Positions 41,616 to 50,711 are shown, counted from the stretch's first letter. The stretch: DNA of 64,000 nucleotides from Bacillus licheniformis DSM 13 = ATCC 14580 (GCF_000011645.1 NC_006270.3:1299501-1363500), one strand, 5' to 3'. The notes: generated by a model from the letters alone, not told the origin. Translations and numbers: made by a program.

Positions 41616-42002
41616 ATGGCACAACAATTAACAGTGACAACGCTTTATGCGAGACAGCAAATGGCAAAAGCACGGGCTGAGGGCGGCAAGCTCACCAAAA
41701 TCACAAAAATGGCTTTCGGAAACGGAGGTACAAACGATAAAGGCGAACCCGTTCCTCTGCAGGGCAACGAACAGGCCCTGAAAAACGAACTTCTGCAAAA
41801 GGATATCGACGGCTTTGCCTTTATGGAGCCGGCGAAAGTCCGTTATACATGTACATTGGGAGAAAGCGAACTCGCAGGGGAAACGATCAACGAGCTCGCC
41901 CTTGTCGATGAAGCCGGAAAATTCACAGCGGTCAGAACGATGACAGACAAGCAGAAAGACGGCGACATCGAGTTCGTCTTTGAAATCGACGACATTTATT
42001 AA
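41616..42002 (+). CDS. Phage tail-collar type protein
   Basis: 128 residues, MAQQLTVTTLYARQQMAKARAEGG start, with LTKITKMAFGNGGTNDKGEPVP and NELALVDEAGKFTAVRTMTDKQKDGDIEFVFEIDD. This is the fold of tail-collar/fibre proteins that hold fibres at the baseplate. AAAGGAG precedes ATG. It replaces the N-terminal fibre part of xkdV of PBSX. Confidence 0.75.
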   Translation: MAQQLTVTTLYARQQMAKARAEGGKLTKITKMAFGNGGTNDKGEPVPLQGNEQALKNELLQKDIDGFAFMEPAKVRYTCTLGESELAGETINELALVDEAGKFTAVRTMTDKQKDGDIEFVFEIDDIY

Positions 42003-42017
42003 AGGAGCTGAAACAAG

Positions 42018-43223
42018 GTGGACATCCAAAAACCGAGACGCTTTGAAACAACAGACCGCGCCCATGCCGACTTGTTCAACGAAGCGATAGATCAGCTGAA
42101 TGTAAACGATGAACGGATTGCAAAGCGGGCTGAGGAAGCTGAAGAAAGGGCTAAAACGTATACTGATGCCCATGCTAACGACCATTCGATTCACATCACC
42201 GACAAAGAGAGGGAAAAATGGAGCGCGGGGCAGTTATATAAAATAACCGAAAATAACGGAAAAGTCTTTTACAGAGGCAGTTCAGAAACAACAGATTTTA
42301 ACACTTTGACAGAAACCGGCATGTATCTCATCTATAATGAAGGAATCAACTCGCCACCTTCATCAAATCGGATATTTTTGCTTGTCATGAGTTTCGGCAA
42401 TACCTTGGTTCAGGCAGCTTATGAATCGTACAAAGGGACACAGTCGTATTTTAGATTCAGAAAATCCGATTCAACAACATGGACGCCATGGCAGACCCAG
42501 GAAACGACCAGTGGAGCACAGGCCAAGGTTGATGCTCATGAACAAAATACGAATCTCCATGTGAATGAAGATGAACGGGAAAAATGGAACAATGCACAGT
42601 TATATAAAATTACTGATAATAATGGAACGCGCACAAAACTGCCGGATGGAACGGATTTATTAACGCTGCCGACAGGTTTTTATTATGCTATGGGCCATGT
42701 TGTTCAAAACAACCCTGTAGAAAACGACAGCTCCTGGTTTAATTACGATGTAATTGAAACTGGCGCTGGAAGAAAGACCATCCATGCGTGGCGGAGCTAT
42801 GATAATACTTTATGGCATGGAACAGTTCACACAGATGGACAGTTTCGAGAATGGAAAAGAGTAGTCACAAACGCCGATTTAAACGTTGCTTGGCAGACTC
42901 CAACGTTGACAAATGGATGGAAACAGTATGGGTCGCACAAAGTCCGGTTTTGTAAAAATATGCTTGGAGAAGTCGAAATTATCGGATCAATAACGGGCGG
43001 GACGATTGGCTTTGATATTCCTGCGTTTACGCTGCCTGAGGGGTTCCGCCCGATTCAAGCGATGTACTTTATAGGTGTTGCATCAAGTATAGGTACTGGG
43101 TCAATACCGCAAATCCACCGGACACTGATCGATACTGACGGAAGGGTATGCATTCAATCCAGTTCAAATACAGTAAATCCAAACGAGTTTATTACTTTCG
43201 GGTTTAAGTTTAGAGCTGCATAG
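42018..43223 (+). CDS. Tail fibre/receptor-binding protein 1
   Basis: 401 residues. An N-terminal part shared with the next gene (MDIQKPRRFETTDRAHADLFNEAIDQLNVND) with a coiled-coil (AEEAEERAKTYTDAHA); two short HxxHIT/HVNEDEREKWNxxQLYKIT units; a variable middle; and a C-terminal domain again shared (FTLPEGFRPIQAMYFIGVASS...SNTVNPNEFITFGFKFRAA), a likely trimer-forming tip. It probably binds the host wall or cell-surface polymer. GTG start with AAAGGAG upstream. Confidence 0.78.
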   Translation: MDIQKPRRFETTDRAHADLFNEAIDQLNVNDERIAKRAEEAEERAKTYTDAHANDHSIHITDKEREKWSAGQLYKITENNGKVFYRGSSETTDFNTLTETGMYLIYNEGINSPPSSNRIFLLVMSFGNTLVQAAYESYKGTQSYFRFRKSDSTTWTPWQTQETTSGAQAKVDAHEQNTNLHVNEDEREKWNNAQLYKITDNNGTRTKLPDGTDLLTLPTGFYYAMGHVVQNNPVENDSSWFNYDVIETGAGRKTIHAWRSYDNTLWHGTVHTDGQFREWKRVVTNADLNVAWQTPTLTNGWKQYGSHKVRFCKNMLGEVEIIGSITGGTIGFDIPAFTLPEGFRPIQAMYFIGVASSIGTGSIPQIHRTLIDTDGRVCIQSSSNTVNPNEFITFGFKFRAA

Positions 43224-43267
43224 CAAAATGAATAGATTACTTTTTCACAGAGGAGGGTTAATATAAA

Positions 43268-44227
43268 TTGGACATCCAAAAACCGAGATCTTTCAGAACG
43301 ACGGACAGAGCCCATGCCGATTTGTTTAATCAGGTTATCGACCAGCTGAATGCAAATGATGAGTCGATTGCACAGTTTGCCGCCGAAGCTGAACAACGTT
43401 CAACTGCCTATACAGATGCACACATTTCGAACAAAGGTAACCCGCATGGTGTAACAAAATCCCAGGTCGGTCTGGGGGAAGTGATCAATAAAAGACAGGC
43501 CACAAAAGATGAGTTTGACTTGCATCATAACGATCAAACACGGCATGTTACTGAAGATGAGAGAAATAAATGGAATGGAAGTCAAATTTTTAATATTACC
43601 GGGGACAATGGACAAGCAAAGGTATATATAAGCGCCGAAGATGACTTTCAAACGATCCTACCTCAGTATACCGGACTGATACATTTTACGGCAGCCTCAG
43701 GAGCTATAAACGGACCAGGTGCGGCCGTTCGAGGGATTTGGACTTGCAACGCTTTAGGTAACTATGGTCAAGCGATCGCGTTTGACAATGCAAATAGAAC
43801 CTATCGGAAAACAATAGCCGGGGGCAACTGGACTGACTGGACAGAATTAATTTCCGCGGAGAGTCTCGAGGCAAAGTTGGCGAACTTAACTTGGCACTTT
43901 CCAACGCTTTTAAACGAATGGGTTAATTATGCGGACAGCACTAAAGTTCGTTATACAAAAGATGCCACAGGTACGGTATTTGTTGAAGGTGCAATAGCAA
44001 AAGGGAAAATTGGTTTTAATATACCTGCATTCGTATTGCCGAAAGGATATCGGCCGTCCCGCGCTTTTCAGTTTGTAGGTGTAGCATCTCAATTGGGCAT
44101 GTCCAATACTCCGCAGTATCATAGGCTGCAAGTGAGTGTTGATGGTAATGTCGTGATCGAAAACTGCTCAAATACAGTAAATCCAAATGAATATATCAGT
44201 TTAGGATTTAGTTTTAAGGCCGCATAA
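43268..44227 (+). CDS. Tail fibre/receptor-binding protein 2
   Basis: 319 residues, TTG start with GGAGG upstream. N terminus (MDIQKPRSFRTTDRAHADLFNQVIDQLNANDESIA) and C terminus (FVLPKGYRPSRAFQFVGVAS...SNTVNPNEYISLGFSFKAA) match fibre protein 1, but the middle differs and it has the collar-type motif NKGNPHGVTKSQVGLGEV (about residues 56-73) that the first lacks. The two look like a duplicated and diverged receptor-binding pair. Confidence 0.78.
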   Translation: MDIQKPRSFRTTDRAHADLFNQVIDQLNANDESIAQFAAEAEQRSTAYTDAHISNKGNPHGVTKSQVGLGEVINKRQATKDEFDLHHNDQTRHVTEDERNKWNGSQIFNITGDNGQAKVYISAEDDFQTILPQYTGLIHFTAASGAINGPGAAVRGIWTCNALGNYGQAIAFDNANRTYRKTIAGGNWTDWTELISAESLEAKLANLTWHFPTLLNEWVNYADSTKVRYTKDATGTVFVEGAIAKGKIGFNIPAFVLPKGYRPSRAFQFVGVASQLGMSNTPQYHRLQVSVDGNVVIENCSNTVNPNEYISLGFSFKAA

Positions 44228-44248
44228 AATATGAAAGAGGGAATTAAA

Positions 44249-44518
44249 ATGCCGGAAGCACCAGAACTGGATATATTCCAAAAAGAAGTTCAGGAGATGA
44301 AAGCTGATCAAAAATCACTCGAACAGCGCGTCAGTACACTCGAAAGAACATCAGACCGCCACGATCAGCAAATCATCTCGATTAACGAAAAGCTGAACAA
44401 AATCGAAGAGAATACAACCTGGATTAAGCGCAGCATCACAGGCGCGATAATTACAGCGGTCAGCACCGGCATCATCGGCGGCGCGATCGCTGTTTTTTAT
44501 AATTTATTGCAGAAATAA
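44249..44518 (+). CDS. xhlA: XhlA, lysis/holin-associated protein
   Basis: 89 residues: a helical, charged N terminus (QKEVQEMKADQKSLEQRVSTLERTSDR) and one C-terminal membrane helix (AIITAVSTGIIGGAIAVFYNLL). XhlA works with XhlB in PBSX cell lysis. ATG at 44249 has AAAGAGGG upstream; an in-frame ATG at 44231 overlaps it. Length equals the B. subtilis protein as I recall. Confidence 0.88.
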   Translation: MPEAPELDIFQKEVQEMKADQKSLEQRVSTLERTSDRHDQQIISINEKLNKIEENTTWIKRSITGAIITAVSTGIIGGAIAVFYNLLQK

Positions 44519-44532
44519 GGGAGGACATCATC

Positions 44533-44796
44533 ATGAAACATATCGACAAAGGCACGGTCGTCAGGACGGTGCTTCTTTTTATTGCGCTGGTCAATCAGAC
44601 GTTGATCATGTTTGGAAAGCCGGTTTTGCCGGTCGCTGAAGATCAGATTCATACATTGGCGGATGCCCTGTATTCGGCCGGATCTGCGGCTTTTACGATC
44701 GCTGCATCGCTCGTTGCCTGGTATAAGAACAACTATGTGACGAGCAAAGGGAAAATGCAAAAAGAAGTTTTACAGAAAAAAGGTTTAACGAAATAA
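44533..44796 (+). CDS. xhlB: XhlB, holin
   Basis: 87 residues with two transmembrane helices (about 8-28 and 44-64), SPP1-type holin family. The end is basic (TSKGKMQKEVLQKKGLTK). It makes holes so the amidase can reach the wall. GGGAGG lies before the ATG. Directly after xhlA, 14 bases on. Confidence 0.88.
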   Translation: MKHIDKGTVVRTVLLFIALVNQTLIMFGKPVLPVAEDQIHTLADALYSAGSAAFTIAASLVAWYKNNYVTSKGKMQKEVLQKKGLTK

Positions 44797-44846
44797 AGCT
44801 TCCTTTCAGACTTTCCAGAATTGAATTTGAAAAGGAATGATGAAGT

Positions 44847-45911
44847 TTGGTCAAAGTAATCAATAACTTTGTAAAAGTCAATCAATACACCCGTCCCGGG
44901 CTGAAGCTTGCGGCAGTCAAAGGCATCGTCATGCATTGGACGGCGACGCCCGGGGCTTCGGCATTGAATGAGCGAAATTATTTCAATGGCACATGCATTG
45001 CCGACAAGCGTTATGCGTCGGCTCATTATTTTGTCGACCGCCATGAGGCGCAGCATATTATTCCCGATCATGAAGTCGCATATCATGCGCATGATCAAAA
45101 CCGCTGCTATGTCAGCTTTCTGAAGCCGAATGCCAATACCACGGCTCTCGGGGTCGAAATGTGCGTGGAAAAAGACGGTACCATCCATGAAGAGACGATT
45201 CGCAATGCGGCAGAGCTTGTAGCGGATTTGTGCAAGACATACGGTTTGTCCGCAGATCGGATTGTCCGCCATTACGATGTCACTAACAAAGGCTGTCCAA
45301 CCCCGTGGGTGAGAGATGCCGGCCAATTGTCAGCTTTCCGTAAAAGAGTAGATTCCCTTTTGGGGAGGAAAACCGTTTCCGTATCGGCTGCCTCCACCAG
45401 CCAGACAAGTTCATCGTCGGGCATTATCCTCAAAAAAGGAATGTCAGGCTCTCATGTGAAAAAGCTGCAAACACGCTTGGTCGCGGCCGGTTTTTCGCTG
45501 CCTAAATACGGCGCGGACGGAAGCTATGGAGACGAGACGGTGCATGCGGTTGTTTCTTTGCAAAAGAAAGCGGGAATTAAAGCCGACGGCATTTACGGTC
45601 CGTCAACTGAAAAAGCCCTCTCGGCCGCTGAAGCGTCAGCAGCCGGCAAGAGCAAGACGTGGACCCTTCCCGACGGCATTTATAAGGTGAAAAACCCGCT
45701 GATGAAGGGAACGGCCGTCACACAAATCCAGACAGCCCTTGCCGCTCTTTATTACTACCCTGATAAAGGGGCCAAAAACAACGGGATCGACGGATATTAC
45801 GGAATGAAGACGGCAAATGCGGTGAAACGTTTTCAGCTGATGTACGGTTTGGGAGCGGACGGGATATACGGACCGAAGACAAAAGCGAAAATGTTGTCCC
45901 TTTTGAAATAA
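44847..45911 (+). CDS. xlyA: N-acetylmuramoyl-L-alanine amidase (XlyA/CwlL-like)
   Basis: 354 residues. Amidase_2 domain (about 20-160) with zinc ligands in GIVMHWTATPG and RHYDVTNKGCPTPW, then two C-terminal peptidoglycan-binding repeats (about 195-265 and 275-354; LKKGMSGSHVKKLQTRLVAAG and KRFQLMYGLGADGIYGPKTKAKM). It cleaves the bond between muramic acid and L-Ala for lysis. TTG start with AAAGGAATGATGAAG upstream. Closest by order to XlyA of PBSX; B. licheniformis has a similar amidase called CwlL. Confidence 0.9.
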   Translation: MVKVINNFVKVNQYTRPGLKLAAVKGIVMHWTATPGASALNERNYFNGTCIADKRYASAHYFVDRHEAQHIIPDHEVAYHAHDQNRCYVSFLKPNANTTALGVEMCVEKDGTIHEETIRNAAELVADLCKTYGLSADRIVRHYDVTNKGCPTPWVRDAGQLSAFRKRVDSLLGRKTVSVSAASTSQTSSSSGIILKKGMSGSHVKKLQTRLVAAGFSLPKYGADGSYGDETVHAVVSLQKKAGIKADGIYGPSTEKALSAAEASAAGKSKTWTLPDGIYKVKNPLMKGTAVTQIQTALAALYYYPDKGAKNNGIDGYYGMKTANAVKRFQLMYGLGADGIYGPKTKAKMLSLLK

Positions 45912-45940
45912 AGGAACTTTTAAAGTTCCTTTATATTTTT
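45909..45940 (+). terminator. Terminator of the late phage operon
   Basis: AAAGGAACTT-TTAAAGTTCCTTT stem followed by ATATTTTTT. It ends the phage-like element. Confidence 0.75.
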
Positions 45941-45971
45941 TAAAAATTTTCAAAAAATAACTATCCCACAG

Positions 45972-45985
45972 CCATACTTGTATGG
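45972..45985. promoter_or_regulatory. Palindromic operator upstream of the GntR gene
   Basis: Perfect 14-bp palindrome CCATAC-TT-GTATGG, followed by a partial second copy GTAGTATGG. It lies 28 bases before the regulator start and fits a GntR/FadR-type site. Binding is inferred. Confidence 0.55.
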
Positions 45986-46012
45986 TAGTATGGCGGAGAG
46001 GGGGTGAGAGTC

Positions 46013-46690
46013 ATGAAAATGAAACAATTAAACCCGCGTTCTGTCAGAGATCAAATCTATCAGGTGCTGAAGGAAGAAATCATGAAGTTTCGGCTTGTTC
46101 CGGGTGAGCAGATATCGGAAAAAGAGATTTCAGAACGGTATGAAGTCAGCCGCACTCCGGTCAGAGAGGCTTTTTTGCAGCTGTCGAAGGAAGGGCTTCT
46201 CGAAGTCTATCCGCAGAAAGGAACCCGCGTGTCGCTGATCGATCTTGACCTGGTGGAGGAAGCGAGGTTTATGCGGGAAAAACTGGAAAAGGCTGTAGCT
46301 GAACTGGCGTGTGAGGACTTCCCGCAGGAAGCTATGTTTAAGCTGGAGCAGAATGTGAAGATGCAGGAATTATCGATCGCACAGAAAAATTATGAAAGTT
46401 TGTTTGAATTAGATGAAGCGTTTCATCAGACGATTTTTGAAGGCTGCGGAAAAGCGAATGTCTGGGCTGCGATTCAGCAGATGAACGTTCCCTTCCAAAG
46501 AATCCGCTTTTTAAGGCTTGCCGCCGATTTTAACTGGAACACCATCCATCAGCAGCACGCGGCATTAACAGAAGCGATTCGAACAAAACAGAAGGCAAAA
46601 GCCAAGGAAATCGCCGAAGAGCATTTGCAGCTGGTCATCGTCGATAAACAGATGCTCATTGATGAGTTTCCCGGTTATTTCAAAAAGTAA
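46013..46690 (+). CDS. GntR-family regulator (FadR/FCD subfamily) of the hexuronate operon
   Basis: 225 residues. N-terminal winged helix (about 10-75, EKEISERYEVSRTPVREAFLQLSKEGLLEVYPQKGTRV) and C-terminal FCD ligand-binding domain (about 90-215) with the metal-binding His/Asp pattern (DEAFHQTIFEGC, HQQHAALTEAI). It probably represses the downstream dehydrogenase-uxuAB genes and responds to an acidic sugar. ATG at 46013 is preceded by GAGAGGGGGTG. First gene of the operon. Confidence 0.85.
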   Translation: MKMKQLNPRSVRDQIYQVLKEEIMKFRLVPGEQISEKEISERYEVSRTPVREAFLQLSKEGLLEVYPQKGTRVSLIDLDLVEEARFMREKLEKAVAELACEDFPQEAMFKLEQNVKMQELSIAQKNYESLFELDEAFHQTIFEGCGKANVWAAIQQMNVPFQRIRFLRLAADFNWNTIHQQHAALTEAIRTKQKAKAKEIAEEHLQLVIVDKQMLIDEFPGYFKK

Positions 46691-46699
46691 GCGCTTTAA
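46686..46699 (+). promoter_or_regulatory. Putative cre (CcpA) site
   Basis: AGTAAGCGCTTTAA over the gntR stop codon resembles TGWAAGCGYTWNCW, with mismatches at the ends. It would let glucose lower expression of the genes downstream. Confidence 0.5.
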
Positions 46700-46712
46700 A
46701 AGGAGTGGTGAT

Positions 46713-47729
46713 GTGAAAGCTGCGGTGATGACGAAGCCTTATTCGATTGAATTTCACGACATACCGCGTCCCGAACCGGCCAGCGGTGAAGTCCTTGTCA
46801 AGATAAAGGCTGCCGGGATTTGCGGAAGTGATGTGCATTTTTACGACGGCTCAAATCCATATGCACAGTACCCTCAGATCTTTGGACATGAGCTTGCAGG
46901 CATCATTGAAAAAACGGGGGCCGGCGTGAGGGGGCGATCCGCAGGCGAACGGGTCGTAATTGAACCGGCGATCCCGTGCGGAGGCTGCTACCCTTGTCGG
47001 AAAGGGAGGACAAACGCCTGTATGAACATCGATATGATCGGGTCGGTTCGCAGAGGAGGGTTCGCTGATTTTATCATTGTTCCAGAAACGCATGTCCATC
47101 CGATTCCTGAGCAAATGGATTTTGCAACCGCTGCTTTGTGCGAGCCGTTTTCAATCGGAGCGCAGGCGGTTCGGCGGGCAGATATTCAAACAGGCGAAAC
47201 GATTGTCATATTGGGAATGGGTCCGATCGGGTTAACGATTTTGGCGCAGGTAAAAAAGCGCTTCGACGTTCGTGTGATCGCTGTCGATCCTGTAAGGGAA
47301 AGGCTTGAGCTTGCCGAGGCATTCGGGGCGGATGCCGTTATTCAGCCTGGTGAAGAGGATGCAGAGCAAATGATTCTGAAGCTGACAGGCGGAGAAGGAG
47401 CGGGGATTGTGTTCGAAGCGGCCGGGATTCCCGCGACGATTGAGCAATCCGTTCGTTTGGCGGCCGCCGCCGGGCGCATTGTCATTGTCGGCTTAACGGG
47501 GAGGAATGTGACGATTCCGGGTCTTCTTCTCACAAAGAAAGATATTGAAATTTATGGAACAAAACACAGCGTCAATCAATTTCCCGGCGTCATTCAATTT
47601 TTGAATGAAAACCCTGAAATAGCCCGGGCTTTTGTCACTGAGATCATGCCTTTTATGGAAATAGAAGAGGCGTTGAAAAAAGCGAAAAACTGTCCCCATC
47701 AGGTCACAAAGATCATTTTATCTTATTGA
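46713..47729 (+). CDS. Zinc-dependent alcohol/polyol dehydrogenase 1
   Basis: 338 residues, MDR family: catalytic zinc ligand Cys in GICGSD, GHELAG, and the structural zinc four-Cys set PCGGCYPCRKGRTNAC; Rossmann motif GMGPIGL. GTG start at 46713 with AGGAG seven bases before it. It oxidises or reduces a sugar acid or alcohol. Related to the dehydrogenase at 49698 (same order of motifs) but clearly different in sequence, so the two may act on successive or epimeric substrates. Coupled with uxuA 20 bases later. Confidence 0.82.
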   Translation: MKAAVMTKPYSIEFHDIPRPEPASGEVLVKIKAAGICGSDVHFYDGSNPYAQYPQIFGHELAGIIEKTGAGVRGRSAGERVVIEPAIPCGGCYPCRKGRTNACMNIDMIGSVRRGGFADFIIVPETHVHPIPEQMDFATAALCEPFSIGAQAVRRADIQTGETIVILGMGPIGLTILAQVKKRFDVRVIAVDPVRERLELAEAFGADAVIQPGEEDAEQMILKLTGGEGAGIVFEAAGIPATIEQSVRLAAAAGRIVIVGLTGRNVTIPGLLLTKKDIEIYGTKHSVNQFPGVIQFLNENPEIARAFVTEIMPFMEIEEALKKAKNCPHQVTKIILSY

Positions 47730-47749
47730 ATCGGTGAGGAGGAAGTGTG

Positions 47750-48847
47750 ATGAAAATGGTTTTCAGATGGTATGGAGAAGGAAACGACTCCGTCACCCTT
47801 GAGCAGATCAGGCAGATTCCCGGTGTGGAGGGAATCGTTTGGGCGCTTCATCATCAGCCGCCGGGTGAAGAGTGGCCATTGGAAGAAATTTTAGAAGTGA
47901 AGCGGCAGTGTGAACAGCACGGTTTTCACATTGAAGTTGTTGAAAGCGTTAACATCCATGAGGATATAAAGCTTGGGCTGCCGACGAGAGATCTGTATAT
48001 TGAAAAATACAAGCGAACGATTGAAAATTTGGCCAAAGCCGGCGTAAAAGTGATCTGCTATAATTTTATGCCTGTATTTGACTGGCTGCGGACCGATTTG
48101 TACAAAAAGGCTCCAGACGGTTCCACCGCTTTGTTCTATGAGCACGCAAAGGTGCACACAATCGACCCTTTTGCGCTTGTCGATCAAATCGCCAAGCATC
48201 CCGAATTCACGATGCCCGGCTGGGAACCGGAGCGGCTTGAGCATCTGACAAGGCTGTTTGAAGCCTATCAAAATGTGACGGAGGAGGATCTGTGGAGCCA
48301 TCTTCACTATTTTCTTGAACGCATCATTCCAACCGCCGCACGCTGCGGAATCAAAATGGCGATCCATCCCGATGATCCGCCGTGGCCGGTTTTCGGACTC
48401 CCGCGCATCATGACTTCAGGAGAAAGCATCGGGCGGCTGCTACAGCTTGTCGATCATCCGGCGAATGGCGTGACACTGTGCAGCGGTTCATTGGGCGCCA
48501 ACCCCGAAAATGATATTTCCGCCATGATCCATGCGTATGCCGACCGGATTCCATTTGCCCATATCCGAAACGTCAAAGTCTACGAAAACGGCGATTTTAT
48601 CGAAACATCGCACAGAACAAAAGATGGCACAGTTGACATTTGCGGGATTGTCAAAGCCTATCATGAAACAGGTTTTTCAGGCTATGTGCGTCCGGATCAC
48701 GGCCGCCACATTTGGGATGAAAAGTGCAGGCCCGGCTACGGTCTGTATGACAGGGCGCTCGGTATCATGTATTTATGGGGCATATGGGATTCGCTCAATA
48801 GAGAAAAACAGGAGGCTTCAAAATGCTTGAAATCCATGAAAATTTAG
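47750..48847 (+). CDS. uxuA: Mannonate dehydratase
   Basis: 365 residues, TIM-barrel UxuA family: FRWYGEGNDSVTLEQIRQIPGVEGIVWALHHQPPGE start, conserved CYNFMPVFDWLRTD, HPDDPPWPVFGLPRI, and VRPDHGRHIWDEK. It dehydrates D-mannonate to 2-keto-3-deoxygluconate in hexuronate breakdown. ATG at 47750 is preceded by GAGGAGGAAG. Its last 25 bases overlap the next start. Confidence 0.93.
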   Translation: MKMVFRWYGEGNDSVTLEQIRQIPGVEGIVWALHHQPPGEEWPLEEILEVKRQCEQHGFHIEVVESVNIHEDIKLGLPTRDLYIEKYKRTIENLAKAGVKVICYNFMPVFDWLRTDLYKKAPDGSTALFYEHAKVHTIDPFALVDQIAKHPEFTMPGWEPERLEHLTRLFEAYQNVTEEDLWSHLHYFLERIIPTAARCGIKMAIHPDDPPWPVFGLPRIMTSGESIGRLLQLVDHPANGVTLCSGSLGANPENDISAMIHAYADRIPFAHIRNVKVYENGDFIETSHRTKDGTVDICGIVKAYHETGFSGYVRPDHGRHIWDEKCRPGYGLYDRALGIMYLWGIWDSLNREKQEASKCLKSMKI

Positions 48848-49671
48848 CGGGGAAAACTGCGGTCATCACAGGCGGCAGCGGGGTGCTTTGCGGTGCGATG
48901 GCGAGAGAGCTCGGCCGGCAGGGTATGAATGTTGCCATTCTTAATCGAACCGTTGAAAAAGGGGAACTCGTGGCCGAAGCTGTCCGAAAAGCCGGCGGCG
49001 CAGCGATTGCAGTTGAGTGTGATGTCATCAGCCAACGGAGCGTTGAACAGGCGAAACGCGTTGTGGCCGACCGATTCGGCGGCTGTGATCTATTGGTGAA
49101 CGGAGCCGGCGGCAATCACCCCAATGGCACGACATCAGATGAAACATTCAACTCCGAGCACATCTTCCAGGACAACATCAAGACGTTATTTGATCTGAAC
49201 TGCGATGATGTCGGTTCTGTTCTCAATTTAAACTTCCTCGGTTCTTTCATTCCAACACAGCAATTTGCAAAAATGATGCTGAATCAAAAAGGGGCGTCCG
49301 TGATCAATATTTCTTCAATGAGCGCTCAAACCCCGATGACGAAAGTGCCTGCATACAGCGCGGCGAAAGCGGGCATCGACAATTTTACGAAATGGCTGGC
49401 CGTCTATCTGGCCGAAACGGGAATCAGGGTCAACGCCATTGCCCCGGGATTTTTCCTAACCAATCAAAATGAAAGGCTTCTTCTTGATCAAAACGGCGAA
49501 TTTACAGATAGAGCAAAGAAGATCATCTCTCACACCCCGATGAGGCGTTTCGGCAAACCGGAAGATTTGCTGGGGACGCTGCTTTGGCTGGCGGATGAGA
49601 AGATGTCCGGATTTGTTACCGGCATAACAGTGCCGGTAGATGGCGGATTTACGGCTTATGCCGGTGTCTAA
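48823..49671 (+). CDS. uxuB: Short-chain dehydrogenase, fructuronate/mannonate oxidoreductase (UxuB/YjmF-like)
   Basis: 282 residues, SDR with TGGSGVLCG (NAD-binding), NGAGGNHPNGTT, catalytic Ser in ISSMSAQ, and YSAAKAG (Tyr/Lys). In B. subtilis the corresponding SDR interconverts fructuronate and mannonate. The order uxuA-uxuB agrees. AGGAGG precedes ATG, and the gene overlaps uxuA by 25 bases. Confidence 0.85.
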   Translation: MLEIHENLAGKTAVITGGSGVLCGAMARELGRQGMNVAILNRTVEKGELVAEAVRKAGGAAIAVECDVISQRSVEQAKRVVADRFGGCDLLVNGAGGNHPNGTTSDETFNSEHIFQDNIKTLFDLNCDDVGSVLNLNFLGSFIPTQQFAKMMLNQKGASVINISSMSAQTPMTKVPAYSAAKAGIDNFTKWLAVYLAETGIRVNAIAPGFFLTNQNERLLLDQNGEFTDRAKKIISHTPMRRFGKPEDLLGTLLWLADEKMSGFVTGITVPVDGGFTAYAGV

Positions 49672-49697
49672 AAACACGATAAAGGGGAGGCCGGTAC

Positions 49698-50711
49698 ATG
49701 AAGCAGATTGTGTGTGAAAAGCCTTATCGTTTTAAAATGACGGATGTGAAAATGCCGGAACTAAAGGATGGGGAAGCATTGGTCCGCATCAAACGGATCG
49801 GAATATGCGGGACGGATTTTCACGCTTATTGCGGAAGACAGCCATTTTTCTCTTATCCAAGAGTGCTCGGACACGAACTGTCCGGTGAAATTGTCAGCAT
49901 CGATAATTCCGGCGGAACGCTCAAGCCGGGCGATCAAGTGTCAATTATTCCTTATTTGGAATGCGGGGCATGCATCGCCTGCCGGAACGGACGCCCCAAC
50001 TGCTGCGTCAATCTGAACGTCCTCGGTGTCCATACAGACGGGGGAATGCGGGAATACATAAACGTCCCGGCAGACCACCTGCTAAAAACAGAAGGATTGA
50101 CGCTCAGCGAAGCTGCTGTTGTTGAATGTTTAAGCATCGGCGCCCACGCTGCAGAAAGGGCAAATATCAAAAAAGGGGAAACGGTGCTTGTTGTTGGAGC
50201 GGGGCCCATCGGGCTCAGCGTGATGAAATTCGCAAAATTGAAGGGTGCAAAAGTCATCGCGATGGATGTCAGAAAAGAGCGCCTCACATTTAGCCGCAGA
50301 TGGGCTGAAGCCGATGAAGTCGTATTAGGGGGAGAACATGCGGCTGATGAGATCAAACGGTTGACGAACGGCGACTTTCCGACGGCTGTCTTTGATGCGA
50401 CAGGGCACCCTGCATCGATGAACAGCGCTTATCAGTACGCCGCACACGGGGGACGGCTGATCTATGTCGGACTTGTCAACGACCATCTGGCTATGCCCGA
50501 TCCTGAAATCCACATGCGGGAGCTGACGATTTTATCCAGCCGCAACGCATTAAGAAGAGATTTTGAGACGGTGATGAAAGCCATCATGGATGGCGGAGCG
50601 GATGCGAACCGGTTTGTGAACGGACAGATGGCGTTTCACGATGTTGTTGACGGATTTCAATCAGCGCTTGCTCCGGAAACCAATCCTGTGAAAGTGTTGA
50701 TCCATCTGTAA
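49698..50711 (+). CDS. yjmD: Zinc-dependent alcohol/polyol dehydrogenase 2 (YjmD-like)
   Basis: 337 residues, MDR family. Catalytic zinc from GICGTDFHAYCGRQPFFSYPRVLGHE; structural zinc Cys set GACIACRNGRPNC; Rossmann motif GAGPIGLS. Next to uxuAB as YjmD in the B. subtilis exu operon. Substrate probably a hexonate (galactonate-, gulonate- or altronate-type); unknown. AAGGGGAGG before ATG. Confidence 0.8.
   Translation: MKQIVCEKPYRFKMTDVKMPELKDGEALVRIKRIGICGTDFHAYCGRQPFFSYPRVLGHELSGEIVSIDNSGGTLKPGDQVSIIPYLECGACIACRNGRPNCCVNLNVLGVHTDGGMREYINVPADHLLKTEGLTLSEAAVVECLSIGAHAAERANIKKGETVLVVGAGPIGLSVMKFAKLKGAKVIAMDVRKERLTFSRRWAEADEVVLGGEHAADEIKRLTNGDFPTAVFDATGHPASMNSAYQYAAHGGRLIYVGLVNDHLAMPDPEIHMRELTILSSRNALRRDFETVMKAIMDGGADANRFVNGQMAFHDVVDGFQSALAPETNPVKVLIHL

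Noticed and set aside
17742..46000. Flanking att repeats for the phage-like element
   Set aside because: No convincing direct repeat was found by eye at the two edges; an exhaustive comparison was not possible.
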